Positions 16,699-24,930 of a DNA stretch of 64,000 nt are shown here, piece after piece (positions within the stretch are counted from its first letter, which is position 1; every line of letters begins with the position of its first letter). The notes beneath the pieces were generated by a model, which saw nothing but the letters and a program-made list of their open reading frames with translations, had not been told where the DNA came from and did no database searches. Location: positions 7,120 to 71,119 of the forward strand of contig JAZRRX010000058.1 of NCBI GenBank assembly GCA_045651165.1, read 5' to 3'. The stretch is from RGIG4608 sp045651165 (lineage in GTDB: Bacteria; Bacillota; Clostridia; Oscillospirales; CAG-272). Both the position numbers and the translations under genes were made by a program.

Positions 16699-17805
16699 TT
16701 ATTTTGTTATATGTTTCAAATATGCATTGATAAATCCGTCGATATCGCCATCCATAACCGCTTGAATATTGCCGTTTTCGTGGCCTGTTCTTGTGTCTTT
16801 AGCAAGGGTGTAGGGCATAAATACATAAGATCTTATCTGTGAGCCCCACTCGATATTTGCTTTATTGCCTTGAATATCTTCAACTCTTTCAAGATTCTCT
16901 CTTATCTTGATTTCAAGGAGCTTGGATTTAAGCATTTTAAGAGCGGTTTCTTTGTTTTGAAGCTGGCTTCTTTCAGTCTGACAACCAACAACGATACCCG
17001 TGGGTTTGTGCAAAATACGGATAGCAGAGTCAGTTTTGTTAATATGCTGACCACCCGCACCACTTGAACGGTGTGCAGTAATATCGAGGTCTTCCATGCG
17101 AAGTTCAATTGTGTTGTCATCTTCAAATTCGGGCATTACTTCGATTGATGCAAAGGATGTTTGACGTCTGCCGTTTGCGTCAAAGGGAGAAACTCTTACA
17201 AGACGGTGAACGCCGTTTTCACTCTTGAGGTAGCCGTATGCATTTTCACCTTCAACCATAATTGTTGCACTCTTGATGCCTGCCGCATCACCATCAAGCC
17301 AGTCAAGGAGCTTAACTGTATAATCGTGTGCTTCTGCCCAACGAGTAATCATTCTATAAAGCATCTGTGCCCAGTCCTGCGCCTCAGTGCCACCAGCACC
17401 TGGGTGGAACGAAACGATTGCATTGTTGTGGTCATACTGACCTGAAAGAAGAATTTCAATTCTCATTCTTTCTTCTTCCTTTTCAACAAATTCAAGTTCT
17501 GCCTTTACTTCCTCGGCATAACCTTCTTCGTTTTCTTCAATTGCCATATCGGCAAGTGCGATAGCATCCTCAAGACGCTGTGCAAGGCCATTGAATTCAT
17601 CAAGCTTTTTCTTGCCCTGCTTGATTGATTGCAAAATCTTTGATGAATTGGTTTGATCGGACCAGAAATCAGGGTCGAGAGTTTTTTCTTCCATCTCGTT
17701 TACCTGCTTTGTGAGTTCTGCTATGCGAAGCGCATCGTGAAGCTCCGCTATGTCCTTTCTCATACCAATTAATTTATATTTGTATTCTTCAAGTTCGATA
17801 ATCAT
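16699..17805 (-). CDS. prfB: Peptide chain release factor 2, without programmed frameshift
   Basis: 368 residues from ATG 17805, with GGAG 8 bases upstream. RF2 recognises UGA and UAA: the SPF tripeptide is in RLVRVSPFDANGRRQTS, and the peptidyl-hydrolysis GGQ is in HRSSGAGGQHINKTDSA. In most bacteria prfB has an in-frame UGA near codon 25 read by +1 frameshifting. Here the frame runs straight through that place (KDIAELHDALRIAE, with CTT CAC instead of CTT TGA C), so that autoregulation is absent. It may be an older or derived state; both are known. Confidence 0.95.
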   Translation of the reverse strand: MIIELEEYKYKLIGMRKDIAELHDALRIAELTKQVNEMEEKTLDPDFWSDQTNSSKILQSIKQGKKKLDEFNGLAQRLEDAIALADMAIEENEEGYAEEVKAELEFVEKEEERMRIEILLSGQYDHNNAIVSFHPGAGGTEAQDWAQMLYRMITRWAEAHDYTVKLLDWLDGDAAGIKSATIMVEGENAYGYLKSENGVHRLVRVSPFDANGRRQTSFASIEVMPEFEDDNTIELRMEDLDITAHRSSGAGGQHINKTDSAIRILHKPTGIVVGCQTERSQLQNKETALKMLKSKLLEIKIRENLERVEDIQGNKANIEWGSQIRSYVFMPYTLAKDTRTGHENGNIQAVMDGDIDGFINAYLKHITK

Positions 17806-17885
17806 TGTATTTACTCCAATCATCACAAATTAATCCATTTTATATATTACCATATTATTGGCAATTTTTCAAGTGATATTTCAAA

Positions 17886-17917
17886 AAAACACTGACCGAT
17901 TGCTCGGTCAGTGTTTT
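17886..17917. terminator. Terminator after the response regulator
   Basis: A 14-bp stem AAAACACTGACCGA / TCGGTCAGTGTTTT with a 4-base loop. Confidence 0.9.
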
Positions 17918-17924
17918 TATGTAA

Positions 17925-18620
17925 TTATTCAAGTATTTCGAACTTATAACCAACACCCCAAACAGTTTTAAGTACCCATTTTTCACTAACACCTTCAAGC
18001 TTTTCACGAAGGCGTTTAACGTGTACGTCAACTGTTCTTGAGTCTCCGAGATAGTCAAATCCCCAAACCTTGTCAAGAAGTTGGTCGCGAGTGAAGACAC
18101 GATTTCTATTATAGGCAAGGAAATAGAGAAGCTCCAATTCCTTTGGTGGAACGTCAACGGATTTTCCACAGAGTTTTAATTCATATTTTTGAAGACTAAT
18201 TTCAATATTTTCAAACTTGATAATCTCATTATCATTCTTTGGCGCACTATGTGAACGAGTACGACGAAGTACTGCTTTAACTCTTGCAGAGAGCTCCTTG
18301 ATGTCAAATGGCTTAACAACGTAATCGTCTGCGCCAAGTTCAAGGCCAAGTACTTTATCAAAAGTGTCGCTTTTGGAACTAATCATAATTATGGGCTTGT
18401 TAGACACTTCGCGAATTTCACGGCAAACCTGCCAACCATCTTTTTTAGGAAGCATAATGTCAAGCAGAACTATATCGGGGTCATAGAGTTTAAAACTATC
18501 TATTCCAGAAATTCCGTCGTTAACTGCCTTTATTTCATAACCTTCTTTTTCAAAATAATTTTTAAGTGTTTCGCACATTGCAAGATCGTTGTCAATAACC
18601 AAAATTTTAGTATCTAACAT
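17925..18620 (-). CDS. OmpR/PhoB-family response regulator (orphan)
   Basis: 231 residues. The receiver domain has acidic pocket IDNDLA, phospho-acceptor Asp in DIVLLDIMLPKKDGW, Ser in MISSKSD and Lys in YVVKPFD. The C-terminal winged helix is typical (PPKELELLYFLAYNRNRVFT, SRTVDVHVKRLREKL, WGVGYKF). It resembles WalR/PhoP-class regulators. No histidine kinase gene is adjacent, so its partner must be elsewhere or it is controlled otherwise. RBS GGAGG. It has its own promoter. Confidence 0.92.
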   Translation of the reverse strand: MLDTKILVIDNDLAMCETLKNYFEKEGYEIKAVNDGISGIDSFKLYDPDIVLLDIMLPKKDGWQVCREIREVSNKPIIMISSKSDTFDKVLGLELGADDYVVKPFDIKELSARVKAVLRRTRSHSAPKNDNEIIKFENIEISLQKYELKLCGKSVDVPPKELELLYFLAYNRNRVFTRDQLLDKVWGFDYLGDSRTVDVHVKRLREKLEGVSEKWVLKTVWGVGYKFEILE

Positions 18621-18669
18621 TAATAATACCTCCGCGGGGAATTGATTTATCTAAAAGCAGTTTGTCTAA

Positions 18670-18698
18670 TTTATAACAATATTTGTTCTGCTATTCAA
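18670..18698 (-). promoter_or_regulatory. Promoter of the orphan response regulator
   Basis: Minus-strand TTGAAT (18698-18693), 17 bases, TATAAA (18675-18670), about 50 bases before the start codon. Confidence 0.65.
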
Positions 18699-18900
18699 AA
18701 ACCAAAAATAATATTTTTATTAATTTTTTGAGCAAAATTTTACAAATGTTGACAAAAAGAGAACAAATTTTGAACCAATTGTTATGTTCATAAAAAATTA
18801 TAACACAAATCGATTCAAATTGCAACAATTATTTGCAAAAAAGTGAGAAGATTGTTAAAAAATTATAAAGTTAACAATTTTTTCGTTTGAAAATAAAAAA

Positions 18901-18925
18901 TGCACCAAGCAAATTGCTTGGTGCA
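18901..18925. terminator. Terminator after fucO-like gene
   Basis: TGCACCAAGCAA / TTGCTTGGTGCA inverted repeat. An A-rich plus-strand flank gives a U-tract for the minus-strand transcript. Confidence 0.8.
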
Positions 18926-18943
18926 TTATGTATTTAATTAAAA

Positions 18944-20089
18944 TTACATGAGCTTAAGATAAAGTTCTTTGATTTCTTCAACACTTGTTGCTCTGGGGTT
19001 ACCAGGACGGCAAGCATCGTCAAATGCGGACTGTGCAAGGAAGTCAAGATCCTCGGGTTTTACGATTGCCTTAAGGTCTGTGGGGATTCCTACATCAACA
19101 GAGAGCTGCTTAACTGCTGCGATTGCTGCTGCTCTTGCTTCTTCAAGAGTCATAGCATCAACACCGCAAACGCCCATTGCCTTTGCGATATCTCTATACT
19201 TTTCACCTGTAGCAGGTGCGTTGTATTCCATAACTGTAGGAAGGATAATTGCATTAGCAACACCGTGGGGTGTATCGTAAAGAGCGCCAAGGGGGTGAGC
19301 CATGGAGTGAACGATACCAAGACCTACGTTAGAGAAGCCCATGCCTGCGATGTACTGACCAAGAGCCATACCTTCACGGCCTTCGGGAGTGTTGTCAACT
19401 GCACCACGAATATGCTTTGCGATAAGTTCAATAGCTTTGATGTGGAACATATCGCTCATTTCCCAAGCGCCACCTGTGATGTAGCCTTCGATTGCGTGTG
19501 TAAGAGCGTCCATACCTGTAGCAGCTGTAAGACCGCGGGGCATAGAAGCCATCATATCGGGGTCAACTACTGCAACAACGGGGATGTCGTGAACGTCAAC
19601 ACAAACCATTTTTCTATTCTTTTCGGCGTCTGTAATTACATAGTTGATTGTAACTTCAGCAGCAGTACCAGCAGTTGTGGGAACTGCGATAATGGGTGTG
19701 CATTTGTTTTTTGTGGGAGCAACGCCTTCAAGAGAGCGAACGTCTGCAAATTCAGGGTTTTCGATGATGATACCGATTGCTTTTGCAGTGTCCATAGAAG
19801 AACCACCACCGATTGCAACGATACAGTCAGCGCCACTTACCTTGAATGCTTCAACGCCTGTCTGAACGTTTTCAATTGTTGGGTTGGGTTTGATGTTTGA
19901 ATAGATGTCGTATGCGATTGACGCGCCATCAAGAATATCAGTTACCTTCTTTGTAACACCAAACTTGATAAGGTCGGGGTCGGAGCATACAAATGCTTTT
20001 TTAAATCCACGAGCCTTAATTTCAGTTGCGATTTCTGCAATTACGCCTTTGCCGTGGTAGGATGTTTCGTTAAGAACAAATCTTGCCAT
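18944..20089 (-). CDS. fucO: Iron-dependent alcohol dehydrogenase, FucO-like (lactaldehyde/propanediol oxidoreductase)
   Basis: 381 residues, the same length as E. coli FucO and recognisably similar along its length: AIGGGSSMDTAKAIGIII (NAD-binding), NPEFADVRSLEG, IAVPTTAGTAAEVTINYVIT, and metal-binding His residues in MDALTHAIEGYITGGAWE, LGIVHSMAHPLGALYDTPHG. FucO reduces L-lactaldehyde to 1,2-propanediol during anaerobic fucose or rhamnose use. No fucose genes are near, so a general aldehyde or ethanol role is also possible. RBS AAAGGAG. Monocistronic, between its own promoter and terminator. Confidence 0.88.
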   Translation of the reverse strand: MARFVLNETSYHGKGVIAEIATEIKARGFKKAFVCSDPDLIKFGVTKKVTDILDGASIAYDIYSNIKPNPTIENVQTGVEAFKVSGADCIVAIGGGSSMDTAKAIGIIIENPEFADVRSLEGVAPTKNKCTPIIAVPTTAGTAAEVTINYVITDAEKNRKMVCVDVHDIPVVAVVDPDMMASMPRGLTAATGMDALTHAIEGYITGGAWEMSDMFHIKAIELIAKHIRGAVDNTPEGREGMALGQYIAGMGFSNVGLGIVHSMAHPLGALYDTPHGVANAIILPTVMEYNAPATGEKYRDIAKAMGVCGVDAMTLEEARAAAIAAVKQLSVDVGIPTDLKAIVKPEDLDFLAQSAFDDACRPGNPRATSVEEIKELYLKLM

Positions 20090-20106
20090 AATAAATCTCC
20101 TTTAAA

Positions 20107-20135
20107 TATAAAATAGTTTGTTATTTATTTGTCAA
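20107..20135 (-). promoter_or_regulatory. Promoter of fucO-like gene
   Basis: Minus-strand TTGACA (20135-20130), 17 bases, TTTATA (20112-20107). Confidence 0.6.
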
Positions 20136-20202
20136 ACTTTACAAATATTATACAACAATTTTTCTAATTTGTCAATCAGTAAAATGAATAAAAATAATAT
20201 TA

Positions 20203-20231
20203 TTGATTTTGTTAACAAAAGGTGATATAAT
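20203..20231 (+). promoter_or_regulatory. Promoter of the nitroreductase-pcp unit
   Basis: TTGATT (20203-20208), 17 bases, TATAAT (20226-20231). This places the transcript start after upstream in-frame start codons and supports ATG 20260. Confidence 0.65.
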
Positions 20232-20259
20232 GATAAAAATGAAAATTAAGGAGAAATTT

Positions 20260-20787
20260 ATGAATACATTGGATGCTATTTTATCAAGAAAATCAACAAG
20301 AGCGTATACGGGTGAGAGAATACCACAAGAGGCTCTTGAAACTATACTTAAGGCAGCTTTTGCTTCACCCGTTGCAATGGCGCAATATGAAGCGTTGCAC
20401 ATCACGGTTATTGAGAGTGAGGATATGATTAAAGAAATTAATGAACTCGCTGCTAAAATGTTTTTTGCGAAGATGGGAATTAAAAAAGATACTGATTTTG
20501 GTGCAAAAACCATGGTGATGGTTTCTATCACACCTTCAATTTTGTCACATGAAATGGAATGCATTAATGCAGGTATTGTGGTTGAAAATATGGTGCTTGC
20601 GGCAACCGATATGGGAATTGACAGTGTTATACTTGGTGGCGCACCTGCTATTGTCTCTCAATCCCCCGACCTTATGAAAAGACTCGGTATTCCCGAAGGA
20701 TTTTCACCCGTCCTTGGTGCTTTGTTTGGCTATGCCGTGGAAGAAGCACCTGCAAAGGTACACACAATTTCAGTGAATAGAGTATAA
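20260..20787 (+). CDS. Nitroreductase-family FMN oxidoreductase
   Basis: 175 residues from ATG 20260 (AAGGAG upstream). It opens with LDAILSRKSTRAYTGERIP, the FMN-phosphate-binding RxSxRxY pattern, then LKAAFASPVAMAQYEALHITV. The later part (AGIVVENMVLAATDMGIDSVILGG) contains the helix that packs on FMN. It reduces nitro, quinone or similar compounds with NAD(P)H; the substrate is unknown. The pcp gene follows after 9 bases, suggesting co-transcription. Confidence 0.88.
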   Translation: MNTLDAILSRKSTRAYTGERIPQEALETILKAAFASPVAMAQYEALHITVIESEDMIKEINELAAKMFFAKMGIKKDTDFGAKTMVMVSITPSILSHEMECINAGIVVENMVLAATDMGIDSVILGGAPAIVSQSPDLMKRLGIPEGFSPVLGALFGYAVEEAPAKVHTISVNRV

Positions 20788-20796
20788 GGTAAAACA

Positions 20797-21378
20797 ATGA
20801 GAAAGATTTTGATAACTGGATTTGAACCCTTTGGTGGTGAGCAAATAAATCCATCATGGGAGGCAGTTAATCGATTGCCAAATCAGATAAATGAATATGA
20901 AGTCACAAAACTGTGTATTCCTGTCGCGTTTTCTGATGCTGCTAAAATTGTGTTAGAAAAGGCAGATGAGATTTGCCCTGATGCTATTCTTTGTGTCGGT
21001 CAAGCAGGGGGCAGGGGTGCGATTACACCTGAACTTGTGGGAATAAATCTTCGAAACGCTTCAATTCCCGACAACAATGGTAATCTGCCGAAGGACGAAC
21101 CAATTATTGAGGGTGGTGATTGTGCATTCTTTTCAACTTTGCCTGTTAGAAAAATAGCACAGGTGATAAATGATGCAGGTATAAGCGCGCACATATCCTA
21201 TTCTGCCGGTGCATACGTTTGTAACGACGTGCTTTACACCTTGTTGGCACGTTTCAATAAGAGCGAAACAAGAGTTGCTTTTATACACGTGCCATATATT
21301 AAAGAGCAGAATAAAGAGCCATCGATGAGCTTGGATGATTTGATTCGGGGACTTGTCATTGCAATTGAAAACATTTAA
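20797..21378 (+). CDS. pcp: Pyrrolidone-carboxylate peptidase (pyroglutamyl-peptidase I)
   Basis: 193 residues. Removes N-terminal pyroglutamate from peptides in the cytoplasm. The N terminus ILITGFEPFGGEQINPSWEA is diagnostic. The catalytic triad is visible: Glu in ITPELVGINLRNASIPDN, Cys in YSAGAYVCNDVLYTLL and His in VAFIHVPYI. The family normally runs 200-215 residues, so this is a compact member. A strong terminator follows. Confidence 0.93.
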   Translation: MRKILITGFEPFGGEQINPSWEAVNRLPNQINEYEVTKLCIPVAFSDAAKIVLEKADEICPDAILCVGQAGGRGAITPELVGINLRNASIPDNNGNLPKDEPIIEGGDCAFFSTLPVRKIAQVINDAGISAHISYSAGAYVCNDVLYTLLARFNKSETRVAFIHVPYIKEQNKEPSMSLDDLIRGLVIAIENI

Positions 21379-21380
21379 TC

Positions 21381-21411
21381 AAAAGGAACGAGCAAAAAGT
21401 TCGTTCCTTTT
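21381..21411 (+). terminator. Terminator after pcp
   Basis: AAAAGGAACGA / TCGTTCCTTTT stem with 9-base loop and T-rich tail. Confidence 0.8.
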
Positions 21412-21461
21412 ACTTATATGAAGAAAATTTGTTGTGATAGCAAGAAAATGAAAAAGGGCTA

Positions 21462-21490
21462 TTGAAAAAAAAGAGTCAATGTGATATAAT
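21462..21490 (+). promoter_or_regulatory. Promoter of ychF
   Basis: TTGAAA (21462-21467), 17 bases, TATAAT (21485-21490); about 80 bases of leader before the start codon. Confidence 0.65.
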
Positions 21491-21570
21491 AAAGTGTTAA
21501 ATAATAAAATGGGGTAAAATTGGGGCAAATAAACCCATTTGCCTTGAAAATAAAGGAGATTTAAAGAATT

Positions 21571-22665
21571 ATGAAATTAGGTATAGTGGGACTTCCCAAC
21601 GTGGGAAAGAGTACCTTGTTTAATGCATTGACAAACGCAGGAGCAGAATCTGCAAACTATCCATTCTGCACTATCGAGCCCAATGTTGGAATTGTTGCAG
21701 TGCCTGACTACCGTCTTGATGTTTTGGCAGAAATGTATAATCCTGAAAAATTCACACCCGCGGTTATTGAATTTGTTGATATAGCAGGTCTTGTTAAGGG
21801 AGCATCAAAGGGTGAAGGACTTGGAAACAAGTTCCTTGATAACATTCGTCAGGTTGACGCTATTGTACACGTTGTTCGTTGCTTTGAAGATGATAACATT
21901 ATTCACGTTGACGGAAATATCAATCCCATTCGCGACCTTGAAACTATAAATCTTGAACTTATTTTTTCTGATATGGAGATTCTTGAACGCCGTATCGATA
22001 GAGTTAAAAAGGCGATGAAGGGTGACAAAACACTTGCCGCTACTGTTGAACTTCTTGAAAGAATTCATGCAACTCTTGAAGAGGGCAAATGCGCGCGTAC
22101 AATGGATCTTGATGCAGACGAGCTTGAACTTCTTGGTGATACACAGCTTCTCACAATGAAGCCTGTTATCTACGTTGCAAACGTAAGTGAAGATGAAGCA
22201 GACCACGAGCCGACAGAAAACGCTCTTTATTGCGAGCTCAAAGAATTTGCATCTGCAGAGCATTCTGAAATCATTGCAATTTGCGCTCAGATTGAAGCGG
22301 AAATCAGCGAACTTGATGCAGAAGAAAAGAAAATGTTCCTTGAGGATATGGGTATTGCAGAAAGTGGTCTTGACCGTCTTATTAAGGCAAGCTACTCACT
22401 TTTGGGGCTTATTTCATATCTTACAGCAGGTCCTAAAGAGGTTCGCGCTTGGACAATTACAAAGGGAATGAAAGCACCTCAGGCGGCAGGTAAAATCCAT
22501 AGCGACTTTGAGCGCGGATTTATTAGAGCAGAGGTTGTTGACTTTGATGTTCTCACAAAGCTTGGCTCAATGGCAGCCGTTAAGGATGCAGGACTTCTTC
22601 GTAGTGAAGGTAAGGAATACGTTGTTAAAGACGGCGATATCGTACTCTTTAGATTTAATGTTTAA
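21571..22665 (+). CDS. ychF: YchF/OLA1-type translation-associated ATPase
   Basis: 364 residues, the standard length. It is an Obg-related NTPase that prefers ATP and binds ribosomes. G1 is GLPNVGKSTLFNALTNAG, switch/G2 NYPFCTIEPNVGIV, G3 DIAGLVKGASKGEGLGNKFL, and the G4 position has the altered YVANVSED (NVSE rather than NKxD), which explains ATP preference. The C-terminal TGS domain is present (EVRAWTITKGMKAPQAAG, IHSDFERGFIRAEVV). RBS AAAGGAG. Monocistronic. Confidence 0.96.
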   Translation: MKLGIVGLPNVGKSTLFNALTNAGAESANYPFCTIEPNVGIVAVPDYRLDVLAEMYNPEKFTPAVIEFVDIAGLVKGASKGEGLGNKFLDNIRQVDAIVHVVRCFEDDNIIHVDGNINPIRDLETINLELIFSDMEILERRIDRVKKAMKGDKTLAATVELLERIHATLEEGKCARTMDLDADELELLGDTQLLTMKPVIYVANVSEDEADHEPTENALYCELKEFASAEHSEIIAICAQIEAEISELDAEEKKMFLEDMGIAESGLDRLIKASYSLLGLISYLTAGPKEVRAWTITKGMKAPQAAGKIHSDFERGFIRAEVVDFDVLTKLGSMAAVKDAGLLRSEGKEYVVKDGDIVLFRFNV

Positions 22666-22678
22666 TTAGAAACAAAAA

Positions 22679-22705
22679 TGCCTGTTGGCATAAAGCCAAC
22701 AGGCA
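22679..22705. terminator. Bidirectional terminator between ychF and the DUF975 gene
   Basis: TGCCTGTTGGC / GCCAACAGGCA stem, 5-base loop, A and T tracts around it. Confidence 0.85.
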
Positions 22706-22720
22706 AATTAAATATTCAAA

Positions 22721-23425
22721 TTATTTTTTACCTCTTTCAAATGTAACTTCTTCGTAGAAGATAGCCATAGATGTTTCAAGGTAGGGATAAGCCCAAAATG
22801 CGCCAATTCCCACAAATGCCAAGCCAACGATAAACCAACCGATATGGCTTAATTGAAGCTTAAACAATCTCCAACGGTTGCCTTCCATAAGGCGTTCACT
22901 TTCGTCAAAGCACTGTTTCCATCTGTAATCGGGGTGATCTCTCTTAACGTGGAACACCAAAGCATAAGAATATGCAATATATATACCTGGAATAACGAAG
23001 AACAATGACCAAAGAGCAATTTGGAGAGTGTACATAATTCCAAGAATAATGTTAGCAGCAAAGTTTCTAAATCCGTAGAAGAATTTGCCAATATTGATTT
23101 TTTGATCACGTCTTACGAAATCTACGTAAACTGCTGCGATACCAACGTTAAGTGGACCTGCAATACCAAAGAAGATAAGAGCTGCGGCACCGTATACTAA
23201 AACTAAAATAAGGTATCCTAAAATTTTTGATTCGAGGTCAGCTGTAAGCGTGAGCAATATAGTAGAAATGCTTAACGCCATACCACCCAACAATTTACCG
23301 AGTATGGTGTTGATAAGGGACATCAACATAAAAACGAAAGCGCCCTTTATCCAGTCCCAACCAAAAATATTATCATCGAGCAAATGACGAGCTCTTGCAC
23401 GAATTTGAGAATTTTTCATATTCAT
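22721..23425 (-). CDS. DUF975 membrane protein (paralogue 1)
   Basis: 234 residues from ATG 23425 (GGAGG upstream). The N-terminal signature KNSQIRARARHLLDDNIFGW is that of DUF975, followed by about five to six hydrophobic segments. The hallmark GIMYTLQIALWSLFFVIPGI and SYALVFHVKRDHPDYRW lie in the second half, and a WxxF...SHIGWFIVGL stretch near the end. Integral membrane protein, function unknown. A paralogue lies upstream on the same strand. Confidence 0.82.
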   Translation of the reverse strand: MNMKNSQIRARARHLLDDNIFGWDWIKGAFVFMLMSLINTILGKLLGGMALSISTILLTLTADLESKILGYLILVLVYGAAALIFFGIAGPLNVGIAAVYVDFVRRDQKINIGKFFYGFRNFAANIILGIMYTLQIALWSLFFVIPGIYIAYSYALVFHVKRDHPDYRWKQCFDESERLMEGNRWRLFKLQLSHIGWFIVGLAFVGIGAFWAYPYLETSMAIFYEEVTFERGKK

Positions 23426-23574
23426 GAAATTGCCTCCAAAAAACAATTATAATACTATAGAACAATTATAATGCTTTTTTGTAGAATTGTCAAGGTGTAT
23501 TTGCTATTTTTATACAAATAATTAAAAATAATCTGCCAAGCTTGTTGGCAGATTAAGAAAAGATACTACATCAT

Positions 23575-24177
23575 TTATGCATACATTCTGCTATTTTTTA
23601 GTTCTTGATAAAATATAGCAGTAGCTATTTGTTGATAGGTGTTTACCCATAAAAAACCTATTCCTAAAGTAAAAAGTGAGAGGAATGCCCAACCAATAAA
23701 GCTCAAATGAAGCATAAAAAGTTTCATTTTATAGCCCCTCATCATTATTTCACTTTCCGTGAGGCATTCGCGCCAGGTATATTCGGGATTATCTGCTTTT
23801 ATATAATATGCAAGTGCATAGCTATATGATTTTATGATACCTGGAATGATGAGCAAAAGCGTCCACAATGTTATAATTAGTGTGTGCATAACACCAAGAA
23901 CAAGATTTGAACCAAAGTCATCGCAACCGTCAAATACTGTTGAAAATTTTATATCAACATATCCATTTGATACTTTTAAATATGACTTATATAAACCAAC
24001 ATACAAAGGACCGCACAAAAGAAGTGTTCCAAGCCCTATGCAAAGATAATTTGCTGCATTTAAAATTAAAGATACAACAACCGACATGGCAATCAACAAA
24101 ATAAATTGCTTACTAAAAAGACTGTAACCAAGTGCCATGCGTGCTTTGGCACGAATCTCTGAATTTGAAATATACAT
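23575..24177 (-). CDS. DUF975 membrane protein (paralogue 2)
   Basis: 200 residues. It shares the layout and key phrases of the neighbouring paralogue: SNSEIRAKARMALGYSLF at the start, GVMHTLIITLWTLLLIIPGI, SYALAYYIKADNPEYTW, LFMLHLSFIGWAFLSLFTLG. It is shorter because one internal hydrophobic segment is missing. The two genes are separated by about 150 bases and probably arose by tandem duplication, then diverged. Function unknown. Confidence 0.82.
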   Translation of the reverse strand: MYISNSEIRAKARMALGYSLFSKQFILLIAMSVVVSLILNAANYLCIGLGTLLLCGPLYVGLYKSYLKVSNGYVDIKFSTVFDGCDDFGSNLVLGVMHTLIITLWTLLLIIPGIIKSYSYALAYYIKADNPEYTWRECLTESEIMMRGYKMKLFMLHLSFIGWAFLSLFTLGIGFLWVNTYQQIATAIFYQELKNSRMYA

Positions 24178-24273
24178 AAAATAATTCTCCCTAATTGTTT
24201 TATGATGATATGATACATTATTTTTATAAATTTGTCAATAATATTGCCTTAAATTAGAAAGGAAATTACATAT

Positions 24274-24921
24274 ATGAGAATGAGAAAGAAAAAACACGGA
24301 GCTGAAAGAATTGAGGCATGTGCTCATTTGCTTATAACTCCCAATGAGGAATTCAAAGCGGATGTGCAGTCCGTATTTGCAGAAAAAAGACCAATTCACC
24401 TTGAAATTGGATGTGGTAAGGGTAATTTTGCCGTGGGAATGAGTGCACAGCACCACGATATAAACTTTATTGCTATGGAGAAAATTGCAGACGTTGCCTG
24501 TCTTGCGCTCGAAAAAGCAGAGAGAGCAAAAGATGAGCGTCCCGACAATCTTCGTTTTATCATTGGTGATGCGAAAAATCTTATTGAATATTTTCCTGAG
24601 CATAGTATCGATTGCATCTATCTTAATTTTAGTGATCCATGGCCTAAGGCTGGACATACAAAGCGCCGTCTTACATATCATACATTTCTTGAAATTTATA
24701 AAACCTTGCTTAAAGAAGAGGGAATACTAAAACTCAAGACCGATAATGAGGGACTTTTTGACTTTTCTCTTGAAGAATTTGAGGCATTTGGACTCAAATT
24801 TGAGTTCGTAACACGCGATTTGCATAATTCTGAAAAAAATATGGGCAACGTTATGACTGAATACGAGAAGAATTTCTCTGATAAAGGTCAGCCCATCTAT
24901 TCGGCACACGTTAGATTTTGA
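24274..24921 (+). CDS. trmB: tRNA (guanine-N7-)-methyltransferase
   Basis: 215 residues. Methylates G46 in the tRNA variable loop. SAM-binding motif LEIGCGKGNFAVGMSAQH, then NFIAMEKIADVACLALEKA, and the diagnostic YLNFSDPWPKAGHTKRRLTY are all present. The C-terminal GQPIYSAHVRF is also typical. The start is preceded by GAAAGGAAA. truB begins 9 bases after its stop, giving a small tRNA-modification unit. Confidence 0.95.
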   Translation: MRMRKKKHGAERIEACAHLLITPNEEFKADVQSVFAEKRPIHLEIGCGKGNFAVGMSAQHHDINFIAMEKIADVACLALEKAERAKDERPDNLRFIIGDAKNLIEYFPEHSIDCIYLNFSDPWPKAGHTKRRLTYHTFLEIYKTLLKEEGILKLKTDNEGLFDFSLEEFEAFGLKFEFVTRDLHNSEKNMGNVMTEYEKNFSDKGQPIYSAHVRF

Positions 24922-24930
24922 GGAAAAAGT

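Larger units (their letters stand above)
18621..18943. other. Intergenic region between the response regulator and fucO-like genes
   Basis: It holds the regulator's promoter at 18670-18698 and the fucO terminator at 18901-18925. The middle is very AT-rich with short recurrences of GAACAAAT and TGTTC-like words, and no ORF. A longer 5' leader is possible but I see no known riboswitch. Confidence 0.5.

Noticed and set aside
19265..19900. Open frame of 211 codons on the plus strand, rich in Cys and His
   Set aside because: It is antisense to the fucO-like gene, which has a complete family match. The odd composition comes from reading the complement of its codons.
21805..22263. 152-codon frame on the minus strand
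   Set aside because: Lies inside ychF on the opposite strand; Phe/Lys-rich with no RBS or family pattern.
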